Of a DNA stretch of 64,000 bases, positions 24,089-37,300 are shown in pieces. Made by a program: the position numbers and the translations under genes. Numbering within the stretch: the first letter of the stretch is position 1; each line of letters begins with the position of its first letter. The notes under the pieces were generated by a model. That model did not search any database and had not been told where the DNA came from. It worked only from the letters and a program-made list of their open reading frames with translations. The stretch is from the NCBI GenBank assembly GCA_032719365.1, contig CM064866.1, positions 79,092,916-79,156,915 on the forward strand, written 5' to 3'. This stretch comes from Prinsepia uniflora. Taxonomy: Eukaryota > Streptophyta > Magnoliopsida > Rosales > Rosaceae.

Positions 24089-27000
24089 TAAGATAGTTAA
24101 GTTGTTGAGATGAGAAATAAGAATAGAGAAGTATAAGGTAGGCGCGATTTGAAGAAGAATGTAGTCACGATCTTATTCTCGGTGGTTATTGGGTTTTTGC
24201 GATAAGGCATAATAATGGAGGAGATGAAGCTAGTTGCAATTGGGAGAAAAAAGTAAGTGTGATTTCGTTTTCGGTGGGTAATAGCTTATTGCAATGGGGA
24301 AGAAGAACAAGGCAGTTGCGGTTTCGTTCTCCAATCTACATAATTTTTATCAATTTCTCTTAATTTTATAATAATAGAGCTATTAAATAATTATCAAAAT
24401 TATGCTTTTAACTAGAAAAAAAAATCACATCTAATTAAAAGGAAAATAAAAAGTAAAAATGATTTTTTTTCCCTACGTCACACACAACATCCTATCTTGT
24501 TCATCGTAGAAAGTAATGATGAAATTAGACCAAAAAAGGATAGATAAAAACAAATCCCATGTGCAAGCCAAGACAAGCCACGAGGCTTAATTAAAAAAGC
24601 TAATCCCATTATTGATTGATTATAATTATGGTTAGTGGAGGAAGGGATCTCAAATTCTCAACCAAGCTGGTCTTAAATTATCCAAAGTCCCGTGTAAAGA
24701 CAAAGCCGCTCGCCGACGGTGCATCCGTGTACACGTAGCAATACGACAACAAACCATGTCGTCACGCCCCACCGAACACCGTCACCTGCTCACGAAAGCA
24801 ATCGCCATCAAACCACGCCACGTGTCGTGGATAAAGTGGAGCTTGATCTGATCATCAACTTTGGTCCCACCCTTAGGTCCATATTTATCTCGACCAGAAA
24901 TGATGTCATGATATGGTCATGGAGTGCGGATGTCGTTTTTTTTGTTTCATTTTCGCTATTGCGTTAAAGATTCTGTCCACGTCATCGAGAAGTAGTCAAA
25001 GGCACAAGGGTTGAAAATTTCAGTGGCAGTGGGTGCTGCAAGAATTACGTACGCACGTATGTTTGAATGTGAGCAGTCGTGAATCACACATTTCATCATC
25101 TCATAATGTGCGGTCAACGCTTGGATCATTTTTCGAATTTTTATTACTGCTAATTATCAACAGTGACGTGCATTTTTAAGAAAATAGTATAAGATCATGT
25201 CGTGAAATTAATCTCTGTGTAATTGGAGTCGATGAATGGGTCATCAAGATTACGATTATTATAATGTCCAATGACTATGATATTACAAAGGTTACGATTA
25301 TGTTTTAATATCGATGTGTCGAGGTCAAATTAAAATAAGAATAATTAAATTAATTTTATGCACGGAGAATAATGTAGTTAATTAATTAATTAATTTGTAC
25401 TAAAAGAACAGTCATTTCCAAGCAAACGAATTTGTTTCAAGATTGATTGAATTAATTATATGCATTGAGAATGACATAGTTAATTTATCTATTTGTGCTT
25501 AAAGATTAGCCATTGCCAAGGGTACAATTCATTTGATAACATCCTATCATGTGAGTGGCGAAATGGGTGATCCGTAGGAGATTATTTACTTGAATAACAA
25601 ACTGTTTTCTCTTTCCTTCCTTAATGATGAATTAAGATTGGATTGTGCCCAATGCGGGTTCCTATTTTAGGTACCCGTCGTATTGGAATGATGCTTCTCG
25701 TTGTACTTCGGAGCTCGCCAGAGGTCCCTTTGGCGTCCCTTCGGGTTTCTCGGTATCCCTTTCGATTCCTTAACAAATCTCTTAATTAGAATCACTGCGC
25801 CTTAAATGCCCATTACTACGCGCGCTAGAGGTGATATTTGCTGCTGGCTGCTGAATTAGGTTAGAGTTATTGACTCGGTCTGGTTCAACCTATTAGCTTA
25901 ACATCGCGGGGGGTTCAATCCAATAATTTGAAATATATAATTCAACAAGGCATACAATCTCAACATTCCATAATAATTAGAACTCGAATTTTTTTTTATT
26001 CATGCAATTAGTTAGGAACAATGTACACAGGTTTAAAGATTATGAGAATTATATATGTTGTTGTTCAATCCATATGCGAAGTTCAATAGAATTAGAATTG
26101 CATGTGTGTTTAGTAGTATTAAATTGAGTTGGGTTGGGTTGATCATAATTCGGTTTTAATCAAGTAAGATTGATACCAGGTTATGAATTCAACGCAAATT
26201 AACCCGAAAATGCTCGTTGAAGTAGGACTGAGTTCGGCTGGGTTTCTTCCCAACTTATAAACCTATCCAATTAGATTAAAATCAGATTTGGCATGGATGA
26301 ATTAGGGTTGGAGTAAACTAATTTATTTAAAAAATAATCATAAGTTAGTCTAATTTTTAAGTATAACATATAAAATAGTCCACTTAATTAACATATAAAA
26401 TAGTCTATTTATTGTATTATTAAGATTTTTACTGTGTTTTTTTATTGTATTGTTTTTTAAAATTTTCTAATAGTTTTTATACAATTTTTTCAGATATGAA
26501 TGAGTAACTTTTAAATTTTAATTATTAATAATTATTTGTTATTTTTAAAATTATTTTATATGATAATTCTAAAAAAAATTCGTATTTTCAGATTTGTTTT
26601 TAGGAATGAAAATTATTTTGATCCACCAAACCTCTCAAATATTGTCTGATACTTTTGAATAATTACAGATTTACATATACTTTATCTATTTTAGAAAGCT
26701 TTTTGGTTTTATTACTTCGTAGGTAAATTATTAATTATCTGCATGTTTTATTTTTTCATAGGTCAATTAATAATTATCTATACATTCTTTATTTTTCTAT
26801 TATATTTGAGAGAGGTATATTGCGTATAATATACATTTATCATACAATTAAAATTGTTATAGGTAAATTACATTTTTACTTACAATTAAAATTCATATAG
26901 GTAAATTACGTATAATAACTCGCCCAAATCACATCTTCCACCTAGGTTGGACTACCTTATATGAAATAGAAATTTCCAATGACGAATAACATTCATAATG

Positions 27001-27902
27001 GATAACCAAAAACTTCAAATAGTCGAATGACATAAAGCAAATCAAGTTTTTTCATATTTACCGTTTTTATTTACTTTAGTGGATTGAGTTATAGTATGGA
27101 CCCTAAAAAATGACCAATATATAATTACCCCTTTATTTAATTAAGATCCCAACAACTTATGTAAATACACGAGGAAAAGTAGAGGTTAATGAAAAAATTG
27201 AGAACTGTCATTGGCAAGAATCGGTTTTGTTTTCTTGTTGAAGGAAAAAGTGCAAAATTAGGTTTACCAGATTGGTTCGAGGAATGAAGAAGGAAAGCAA
27301 AAACCTAATTGTATTATTGCGTGGAATTGGGCAAGTCCGTCGATAGAATATATGAATAAAAAAGCATGATGAGTTGCGGTTTACTTTTCAAATTGGTTGT
27401 GAAGGTTTGTTAATTGGTCCATTATTCTTCATGGAAGGGATGTAAAATGGTGCAATCTTATGAGTATAGGAAATGAAATAATTTTAAAAATACATTAATA
27501 TAATTGAAAAAATGAACGGTAGATAAGAATGTAAAAATTTAATTATAGGTTACTTAAGTGATTCTTGACCTATTTAGGGTTCAATTGCTACGTATAAAAT
27601 TCGAGATTTACTGGGCTGTACTCGTAACTATTAATGAGTATGAAAATACTTTTAACTTCTTCAAACTCTACTGGCGATTAAAGAAGAACAATATATTACC
27701 AAGTAAACATTATGAAATCGACAATTTTATTCAATCAAAACTAATGAACAGTCCACAAATTAGCCTACTCAATTTTACTCTAATTTTTGTATAAAGCTCG
27801 TGCTCAAAACTAGTCAACATCCCACAAACCAACCTACTCACTTTTGCTCTAATTTTTGTATGAAGCTCATGCTCAATAATACTATGATTTGGTGGTGTTG
27901 AA

Positions 27903-27908
<6 letters not shown>
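24089..27908. other. AT-rich intergenic region
   Basis: No supported gene. A short GC-richer patch with repeated CCCTTY-GG motifs lies at about 25665-25770. Confidence 0.5.

Positions 27909-27997
<89 letters not shown>
27909..27997. repeat. (CT)n microsatellite
   Basis: A dinucleotide run of about 89 bp. Reading frames through it are artefacts. Confidence 0.98.
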
Positions 27998-28001
<4 letters not shown>

Positions 28002-28988
28002 AAACTGTTCTCTCTTTTTCTTTCTCCCTTCCCCTAGTAGTGTTGGACATCAATATGGAGCTAAATCTATTTACAAAAAGTTCAGAATATACAATCAAAT
28101 CTCCCAATTGCAAAATTTATGGTAACCCTAGCGTACCGTCCAAGGCAAACGTAAATTCAAAGTGACAACTAATTATTTTCAATTAAATCTAAAATACAGC
28201 AAATTGGAATACAAAATTAAAGAGAAAGGGATAAGAAATCAGAACTTCGAATCCGAGATAGATAGATAAAGATGAACTGAAAAATGAAACAAGGATCTAT
28301 TTCTTCTTCATTCTCTAGCTGTGGGTATGAGATTTGATTTTTGCACGAATTTTTTGCTCACAATCAAGAACAATCACCCGCTCATTATAATAATAGAAAA
28401 ATATAATTTTCCCTTGGCCAGACTTTATGAAATGACACGAGCCTATTTTGATGGGAATTGAAAGTGGAAATTTGAATGTCCAATTTCCATGAGTTTTTTC
28501 CCATATCATTTATTAATTTCTATGTTTATATAGCCGAACATGAAAAAAGATCAATTCCCACTTTTTAATGAAATCCCAAATTTTTTCCCATGTCAGCTCT
28601 AGGTGCTACTCCAATTCAGCAACCGATTCATTATAATCAGGAATAGAAACCTGAAATAACATTAAAAAATTCTTGACTGGTGCACAAACTGAAAAATGGA
28701 AAATTGAGTTTTCTTAATTGATTCTGTCACATACCTTATAACACTTGCACATTTTGTGACATTTTAAGTAGCAGATTCTTCCTCAAGCAATTGGGGACTT
28801 CGCGAGTCTTTGTGCCAAACAAAAACTGGAGAAAGAAATTTCAAGAGAATCATCGATCTGCATTGCCAACAAAATAGCCTAGTTACCAAAATCAAATCAC
28901 ATTCCTAAAACTCGCTCATCATTGCATGAACACAATACACAAGACGAAGAGCTAACTGTAATATCTATACAGCCCGCATCATCACGAG
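27998..28988. other. Spacer and 3' flank of the MLO gene
   Basis: AT-rich, no supported gene. The part next to 28989 is probably the MLO 3' UTR. Confidence 0.45.
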
Positions 28989-31900
28989 TCATTCTTTTGA
29001 TGCTGCTCCTCGATCTGTCTCAATTGTTATTTTTTCTTCTTCTTTTTGTGCCTCCCTTATTTCAAGTGCTACATATTCTGCATCATCCGACGGACGATCA
29101 AATTCGACGGTGGAGAAGGAAGGCTCGTAAGTACTGAAAGAAGGTGAAGTACTTTTTAGTGACTGCAGTGAGGTATCAAGAGAAGTATCCAACGACATTC
29201 GCGACGAGTGAGGAGGGTTCCTCAGAGCCAGGTTCTTCCTGGCCTTGGCCCTCCATTTTTTCAGCCCTTTAACCACATTCTCAGTGAAAACAGCTTTTCT
29301 CATAGAGGTTCCCATCTGCATGATCAAATTCAGATTCATTCAGCATTATAAATTATAAGAAAATATTTGTATCGTACCCTCATGTACCTCCTCGTATGAT
29401 TTTTTTGATTTTTTTGATTTTTTTGATTTATCAGATTATTTTTATATATATATATCATAATCAGAATCGTTCATTCTCTATATCGTTAGATCAATATCAT
29501 CGTCGAAAAAAAATTAACAATATCATTTTGTCATTCATATGTATCAAATAAGTTAAAAAATTTGGTAAGAATTATTATTTTTATGGCGAACCGTCTATTT
29601 CGTTGATATATATGAATGACTAAAAGAGCTTTAAATTTGTTGATTTTAGGCAGATGATTTTGACATGATGATTTAGAGAATGAATAGTTTCGATTATGAT
29701 ATATGTACAAAAACAATTTAATAAATCAAAAAACTAGTACAGTGAGATACCATCAGGCCAAGTGACACGTAAGTATTGTGATAAATTATATTTGAATGCA
29801 TGTGACATAAATTGTGACTAATGAATGTGTTAAGTTACCTGGGTGACCAAAGCATAGAGAGGAAGAGTGACATAGCCACAGAGGATTTGAACAATCACAC
29901 CCATCCCCAGCCTTATCACAATATCCTCAGTCTTATGGTGGAAGCATGATCTCAAACCAAATTTATACTGTTTTGATTTTCAAGAAACAATTCGTTAATT
30001 ATGTAATTAGTGAATGAAATATTCATTTTATGTAATTCATTATGCAACTTAAATATATGCTTACCCAAGTCCATGTGAAGAATGCCAGCTGAAAGGAATT
30101 CTGCAGCCCAAAAAATAAGGACAAAAACTTAATTAATATTCAGCGAAGCTATGTGGTTGGTTCCGACGGTTTGAACCCAAAACGGACCGATCCGAACTGG
30201 GCATGGCCCTAAATTAAGAATCATCACCTGAAATAGTATGAAGTGCAAAAGATGGAGAAGCAATTGGGGCCAGTTGAACCAGAAAAAGTGGTTACTGGGC
30301 TTCACAAGCAAAGCTCCTCTAACAACGTGAGACTTGTCATGGCTATCTAGGCACATCTTTGTTATGATCCCTTGTAGCTTTGTCCCCACTAGCAAGAGCA
30401 TCTGCAGAGTATCAAATTCAAAATTTTTTCACATGATATATAATCGATTAAGCTAATCATCATTAGTGTTTGATTACTGAAGGTAGAAGTCTCACCACTA
30501 GAGGAATAAAGGGAACCCATAGATAATTGTAAAATCCTGCATTATATGCGTAAATAATTAAGAGTTAAGCTAAATCACCATATATAATTTAAAATCGAGT
30601 CCATCTGAAATCTGATTAGTTTAATGGGTTCAAGGGATTCAAGGCATGTTACCGTGTGCGTTGAAGAATATGACAAAAACTGAGAACATCCAAATCCACC
30701 AGCTGCAAGAAAAAACACACAACTTTATTTAAAATCATGAATTAATTATTGTTTAAGATATCATTAAATTGTACTGGATATAATATGTATAATTGTATAT
30801 ATTATAATCACGAGATAATAATATAATTATAAATAACTATGTTATTAGATATTATATACTTTAAATATCGATCTCATTTTGTACGAAACTCCGATCGAAA
30901 TCATCCACTATTTAACATAATAACCTGATAAATAGGAGTGATATAAAGGAAAGTAAAGCATCGTTGATATATTACCTTATACCCATAACCACACCAAAAT
31001 CCTTCTCCAAATTCCTTCTTATATACTTTTGGAAGTCAAAATGGCTTCCTTCGGCAAAATGGGCCTATAAAAACAAGACATCAAAATTAAGAAATTCTGC
31101 ATCTTTCTTGTTAGCTCAATAAGGTTGAATCTATTTCATGATTTAATCAAAATGAATACCGATATGAATCCATGTCTGAGAGTGAAGTAATCCACCCTGG
31201 AAACAGAATTAAAGAATTGTCTGGCAAAGCTGGCCTGTAATTTATTAAAACATTAAACTTTTATTGATAGACTCACAAAAAATAATCGTAACAATTTAAT
31301 TATGACTTCGATTCAGTATAATTACCGGCACACGAAGGATTCGATGATCACTCCAGCATTTCAAATGCCGCTTCCCGAACGAGGTCTGATGTGTGAGCTG
31401 AAACCGCCGTGGATCTACACATTATTTGCAGCAGTAACCACCAATAAGTCGCAAAAAAAAAATAAAATGCACGTGGTTGGAAAAATGAAGTAGACAAAAT
31501 ATGAATCGTGGACGGTCCCCGGCTGTCGCCGACCATGGATCATGAAATTTTAGGCAATTTACTAGGGTTGACTAGTAGAGTCGGAGGATCTGCTGGACGT
31601 TGTTGACCAGCATTGACGGTTAATGTCAGTTGGTAATGGTCAACGCTTACCGTAAGAAAATTGGTACTCCACAGCTCTGGTTTCTGCCTCCCAAATTTCC
31701 CATCTCTTCATCTGAAAACACGAAAAGAAAATGTTTACATTGCTTTACAGGTAGATAGGTAATTAATAGTATGATTAGATACTCAATTAGTGGGTTAATT
31801 AAAGTAATTACCTTGGCCATACCAAGAGCAAAGGTGAGGACGCAAGACGACACGTGGAACATAGCGAGGACGAAAATCAAGTATTGGAGCTCGTAGGCAC

Positions 31901-32570
31901 CCTCCCTCGACATCAAAGAAACTTTTCCCTGTTCAATATTAATCATTCATTAGTGCTAATTGAAGTGATTAAAATTTTAAAGTCGTGTTAATATGATTAA
32001 GTAGGAACCTGGTCGGAGCATTTGGTTTCCTCAACGGCGTCACTGACGGTGGAGCTCTTGCAGGGAAGAAAAGATTCGCCGGCGCTTTTGGGGATGCAGA
32101 TATTTGCTATTGGCTTTTGTGCCACAGTTAGCAGCAAAGATATGAACCCCAACAGCATCAATTCTGCACAGTATAATTATATTAATGTGAAGCTCTCATT
32201 TCTTTTTTTTACGCGTCGATATATATTTAAGCTTCGCGTTCGTATTATGAACCCTAATTAGTTACCTGATTTGATCTTATCAAGTGCTTGAATGAGGGAC
32301 TTCCTCTTTAATCTATGAAAATACTGCCAAAAAAAAAAATTTGATACGTACGTATTAGCAATTACTGCAACTGCAACGTATTAACAATATGTCTGCGAGT
32401 GTAATTAATTGTAGCGTGTGGATTCGTATACTTACCTCGTGTAAGAGATGAAGTAGATGCTCTATCAATATAGAGATGACTATCAAGGCAAAGACCACGG
32501 TGGCGACCGCCCATGTTGGTGTTGTTTCAAGCGAACTTCCATCGTCTCCGGCCATCGCTGTTTCTGACAA
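28989..32570 (-). CDS. MLO-family seven-transmembrane protein, 14 exons, 511 aa
   Basis: Exons (minus): 32436-32570, 32266-32323, 32009-32163, 31812-31928, 31651-31711, 31326-31414, 31160-31234, 30976-31064, 30653-30702, 30496-30536, 30228-30401, 30065-30100, 29839-29967, 28989-29315. All junctions are GT-AG and in phase. Hallmarks are TPTWAVATV before the first membrane helix, EAETRAVEYQF, LRHGFI, NYLWVPFIPL, VGTKLQ, HFFWFNWP, and TLPLYALVTQMG at the last helix. The calmodulin-binding helix follows (KAVFTENVVKGLKKWRAKA). MLO proteins are plasma-membrane, calmodulin-regulated proteins; some are powdery-mildew susceptibility factors. The tail is short and ends ASKE, without the D/E-F-S/T-F motif of susceptibility clade V. 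Clade is not settled by eye. The start could be the second Met, five residues in. Confidence 0.93.
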
Positions 32571-34371
32571 GGCCTCCTGGGTTTGAGGGTAGGCACAGCT
32601 TATATTATAAACAATATTGGGTTTTTTTTTTTATCTGTATAAACAATATTGGTAGCTAAATGTTTATATACTACCTCCCGCCTCCTGGAGGGGACCCACT
32701 AGATTTGAAGGGATCGTCAATTGGTCACAAAATAGGAGCTCTCTCAATATGAGGTGCGCCATGTTTGACTCTTGCTCAGCCTTATGTACTCATCCACGTA
32801 AGCAATTATGGATATCTGAATATTAGATAAACTAATTTTAGTGTTATATTTTATTTTATTAAAATTTAATAATACGAGTCAATTTTATTAATGAAAAATA
32901 ATATATATATATATATACCGATGAGATTTAAGTTAAAAATTAATATTTATATAAAAAAAGTTAGAAAAAATAATAATTTATGCAATATCTTTTAATATAA
33001 AGTACTAAGCTTGTAATTTTTCCAAAAGATTAAATGTGTTTATTATCGATGCCAATATTATCAATAAATATATATTTTTATAATATATTATACTATCTTA
33101 AAAAATCGCATTCTTTATCTTATTTAAATATAAAATAAATTAATTAAATTGACTATAAATACTGCACAACACTATATTTTTTTTGTTAGTAATTTCAGAT
33201 GGATTGAAACGCACCCTATCCCATAAAATAAGACTCTTTCAGATCCAAAGTTCAGAAGCTGTTGAACTGGGCCCCTCGACTGGCTCACACGGCTAGCCCA
33301 CCAAAGCACACCGCTAGCCGTTGTATGAAAAAACAATGGATACTCCAATGACATGTGAAAAATATTTGGAAAAAACTATACACATGAACTATTTTTTATG
33401 AGATATTAAGATCCAGAAACATGTTTTTTTTTTCTTTTTTTTTGCTTACGTGGAAATTAGGAGATGAATTAAACGCCCAGCTGGATGCGCACAGCCTTAT
33501 AAAATTTCTTGGGTTTATTACACGTGCTTTTTTTATGTTGGTAGCAACATACGGTTTGTCGTGTAGGACCACAAAATAAGATTTTTCAAGGACATACGGA
33601 TAGTTGACTCTACAACACTGTTCTTTGTGTTGACGACCAAAAACTTGCATATTCCGGTTGACGACGTAGACAATTCACAATTGTATTTGATTTCAAAATT
33701 TGGAATGATCATTCTCTTTCAGTAAATTAGAGAGAGAAAAAAGAAAAAGAAAAAAAAGGGTCAGATGGAGTCATTTTCGAATTCACTGTGTTATGTTGTG
33801 GATCAAAGAAATTGGCGAAAATGAATATAAAGGTGTGGACCGCGAGGATAAAGACGAGAATGAACATGTACTTTATTTCGTCGAGTTTTCTAGATTGGCG
33901 TTTAATAAGTATTTCTCTGTCAAATCCTGGGAGATGTCTACGTATAGTACATGAAAACATCTACATAGCTACAACCTGGTAGAATATGGGTAGATATTAT
34001 CATATATGATATGATATGAAGGATTTGGGTAGAATATAGCTACAACCTGGTTGTTTTTCAAACCTGGATAATTAACATTACAATACAATCAAAGTCACTC
34101 AGAAGCGCTTAGTTACAATTGTTACCTTAACAGTTAAGTTACATAAAAACAGGTTCCAAGACTGGATCTTAACAAAACCTCAGATTGAAGAGTCGATCTT
34201 CACCAGAACATGGCGTAATTATCGGTATTACAGTAGGTTTCCCTGCAAAATGATGCCGAAAAACACTGAGAAAACAAACTCAGTGTAACACCAGGGGGTA
34301 AAAGAAACAGTAGTGCAAATGCATATACGAAGAAGTTCCTGGCATGGAGTAAAAAGTTCAGCACTTACAAG
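32571..34371. other. MLO upstream region and ARF3 3' flank
   Basis: No supported gene. AT-rich at 32820-33180. The stretch just below 34372 is the likely ARF3 3' UTR. Confidence 0.45.
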
Positions 34372-37300
34372 TTACTGACATGGATCATCTGCAACAAGCA
34401 TTGTATCATCCCTATCCTTGCAAACAGCTTTCCATCCTCTCTCCGCGCCAGTCAAAAGCCAATTCCTTTGCGAGCCAGAACAACGCCAACTCAGAAATCA
34501 GATATTCATTCTATTTACCTCACAGAAGATTAAATAATGTGAAACACACACATCTCAGGTAGCAAAGAGAGGTTGCTTACTTTGGTGCAGGGAACTCCGA
34601 CTGCTGAACTCATCAAAGGAGGTGTTGGATGAAACCGAGCTCCAACATTGGGAAACAAGGAAGCTCCAGGACTCAAAGTAGATGCAATTGAGGTAGGGTG
34701 CTCCTCTTTATCAGGCACACGTTTTTCCTCAGATAACGAAAAACCAAAAAGTTTACAGCTACCCTTGTATGGTGGAACCGCATCCTGACTCCCATTGAAT
34801 GTTGCTTGACTTAAGACAGGATGGTGATTTGAAATACCGTGTTGATTGTAAGAACTCATGCCTACATAGTCTTCCCGGCTGAGGTTGCATCCACCATCTG
34901 ATTCGGAGACAAAAGAAGTTCGCTTTACAAATCTGTGTTCCTCAGGTTTATTATGACCATTGTATACTGGATTAAATTCCGCAACTGGATTCATAGCTTG
35001 CTGGAACATTAACACAGATGATGGTGATGATACTTGCACAGCCGAGGCAGATGGGTGCACATGTGTATTATTGCTCTGAATCATGTTAGACCACCCATTT
35101 CTGAACCCCGGCACCTGAAAACCATCATAGATTCCAGGGCCACCATATTCACGAGCCTCAATAATAGTTGGAGCTCTTCCATATGGTGGGCTTGGAAATA
35201 TTTCTTGACCTTGCAAGACCTTATGGAATCGGAATGATTCACCAAAGCCTATGCCTTGTGAGGACATCTCAGAGTCTATAAGCGACTTTCTGAGAATATT
35301 ACCTCCAGCAGCAGTTCCAGAACCACTAGAACCATGATACAGCCTCCTGGTTTCGGAGGGATGTTGATTCTGACCACCAAAAGAAGTGTCAAAACCCATA
35401 ATTTCTTGACCTTGCAAGACCTTCTGGAATCTCAAAGATTCCTCAAAGTCTGACGATCCCATCCCATCTGCAAGAAAGAAGATAAATTAAAATCAATCAA
35501 TTACATTGCAAAGACTGGTATGCTGGAATTCCGTAATGTGAATGCAGGACATACTCAGAACTGGAAATTCTGTTTTTGGAGCAGACAAGTTCCTTGCCCT
35601 CTTCAAACCAGCTGCCATAAAGCTATGGGAACTAGAAACAGAACCAGATGCCTTGATTTCCCATGGGGAAACCCGGCCATGCTTACTTGTTTCTATATCA
35701 TCCCACCTTACCTGCAATAACAAGAGAAAAGTTTGAACCACCAAGGCATGCTATGAACAAGTAAAAAACATCCTTTATGACATTTAGGTAAATGAAATCT
35801 ATGTACAAGAAACATTACAGATAATCATGATTTCTGAGTACAATATAGTTTCAATTAGGCTAAAAACAATTAAATGCTGCAGCACAAATTTTTTGCCCTC
35901 TTGTCCACTCGACCAAACCCTTCAAAGTTTTACCAGTTACCCCGTGTTTGTTCATGAGATTGTTTTGGGAACCTCAATGTAAAATCAACTTAGTATACAT
36001 ACAAACAACTTACAATATCTACATATATATATATATATAGTTGAAAGCACAGAAAGTGTGGCGAGAAAGCAGCAATGCATGCTCATTTAAGAATTTAAGA
36101 CAAGGTCGAAATGCTTATAAGTACGTACAACTAAACATCTCCATTTTGAACCTGGCCATCTTACAGGGTCCAATTCACTAATCCCAGTGATCAGCCCAGT
36201 GTATCTGCAAAAACGAAAAAATTCAACCTGCTTTTGAGTTTAAATACTTCCAACTATTTCAATTAAAGAATGCCAAACCTTCGTTCTGCTGCCTCTTCTG
36301 TTTCAAACCGCATTTTGAACCTCATTCCAGAAGAATAGGATTGATCAAGGCTCCTCAAAAATTTACGGGAAGGTATCATGAATTCTGATGAGCTCGCTCT
36401 ACATGATCAACATGGAGAAAAAGATTCAGAAAGAAAGAAAGGTCTAAACTCTCAAAGATGAGATAACCGTCAAGATATTTTAAGAATATGCTGAATGCAT
36501 GAGCAGCATATTACCTTGGATTGTAGTAGACGTTAAAAGCACTCTTTGTGGATATTGCATTCACCACATCCGTGATAGCGGTATAGCTTTGCTTGCTACA
36601 AAGAGTTGGATAAGCAGCAGAACTTTTAACCTGGGCCGCCCTTCTAATTCCAAGCCTCAGTTCTCCATCCTCACCCCTATTACAATTATTGTATGAGAAT
36701 CCATCGTAAGTATCCAAAGTTTCATGAATTGAAAGTTTCAAATACCTAAGAAACAGCACTGCATCTCCTGAAACAAGTTTCTTCTTGTTCACAAATGCAC
36801 TCCATCCAGTGGTGAGCAAATGCCTTCGTGGCTGCCCTATTCAAACCAAATAGAAAAAGAAAAAAAAATTAATGGATTATAAAACATGCCATTTACAAAG
36901 TTCATAATAAAACTTAAATGAGATTTCTATTGTGGCACGAAGAGATGAACTCCCAACTAAAGATGCATACAAATGCATCATAGTTTTGGCATACCCCTAT
37001 AGATATGCCTGAACTTCCACTCCAGGCCATGCAGATCCTTTGCTACGAGCTCCTGTGAAGGCCTTTGTTGATTGTAATCCTACAAGCATAACTTTTTTTC
37101 TCAAAATATAATACCAACTTCTTGGTGTACACAAAAAAAAAATTATTACAAAAGTAATTTTAGGTGATATAAGTCTCAAACAGGCTATGCTTTACTACAC
37201 AATAGGGAACAAAATGAACTACGAATACCAGGGGAGGAAAGCAATCCTCAGCAGCACGCCGAGGGACAGAGAAGCCTCCATGAGTGCTAGTATCAGAAGC

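Noticed and set aside
27731..28113. Frames encoding runs of Arg-Glu
   Set aside because: Translation of the (CT)n microsatellite. The same applies to the frame at 9682-9936.
33396..33650. 84-codon minus-strand frame between MLO and ARF3
   Set aside because: No recognisable domain, poly-A/T tracts within it, and no supporting promoter or splice structure.
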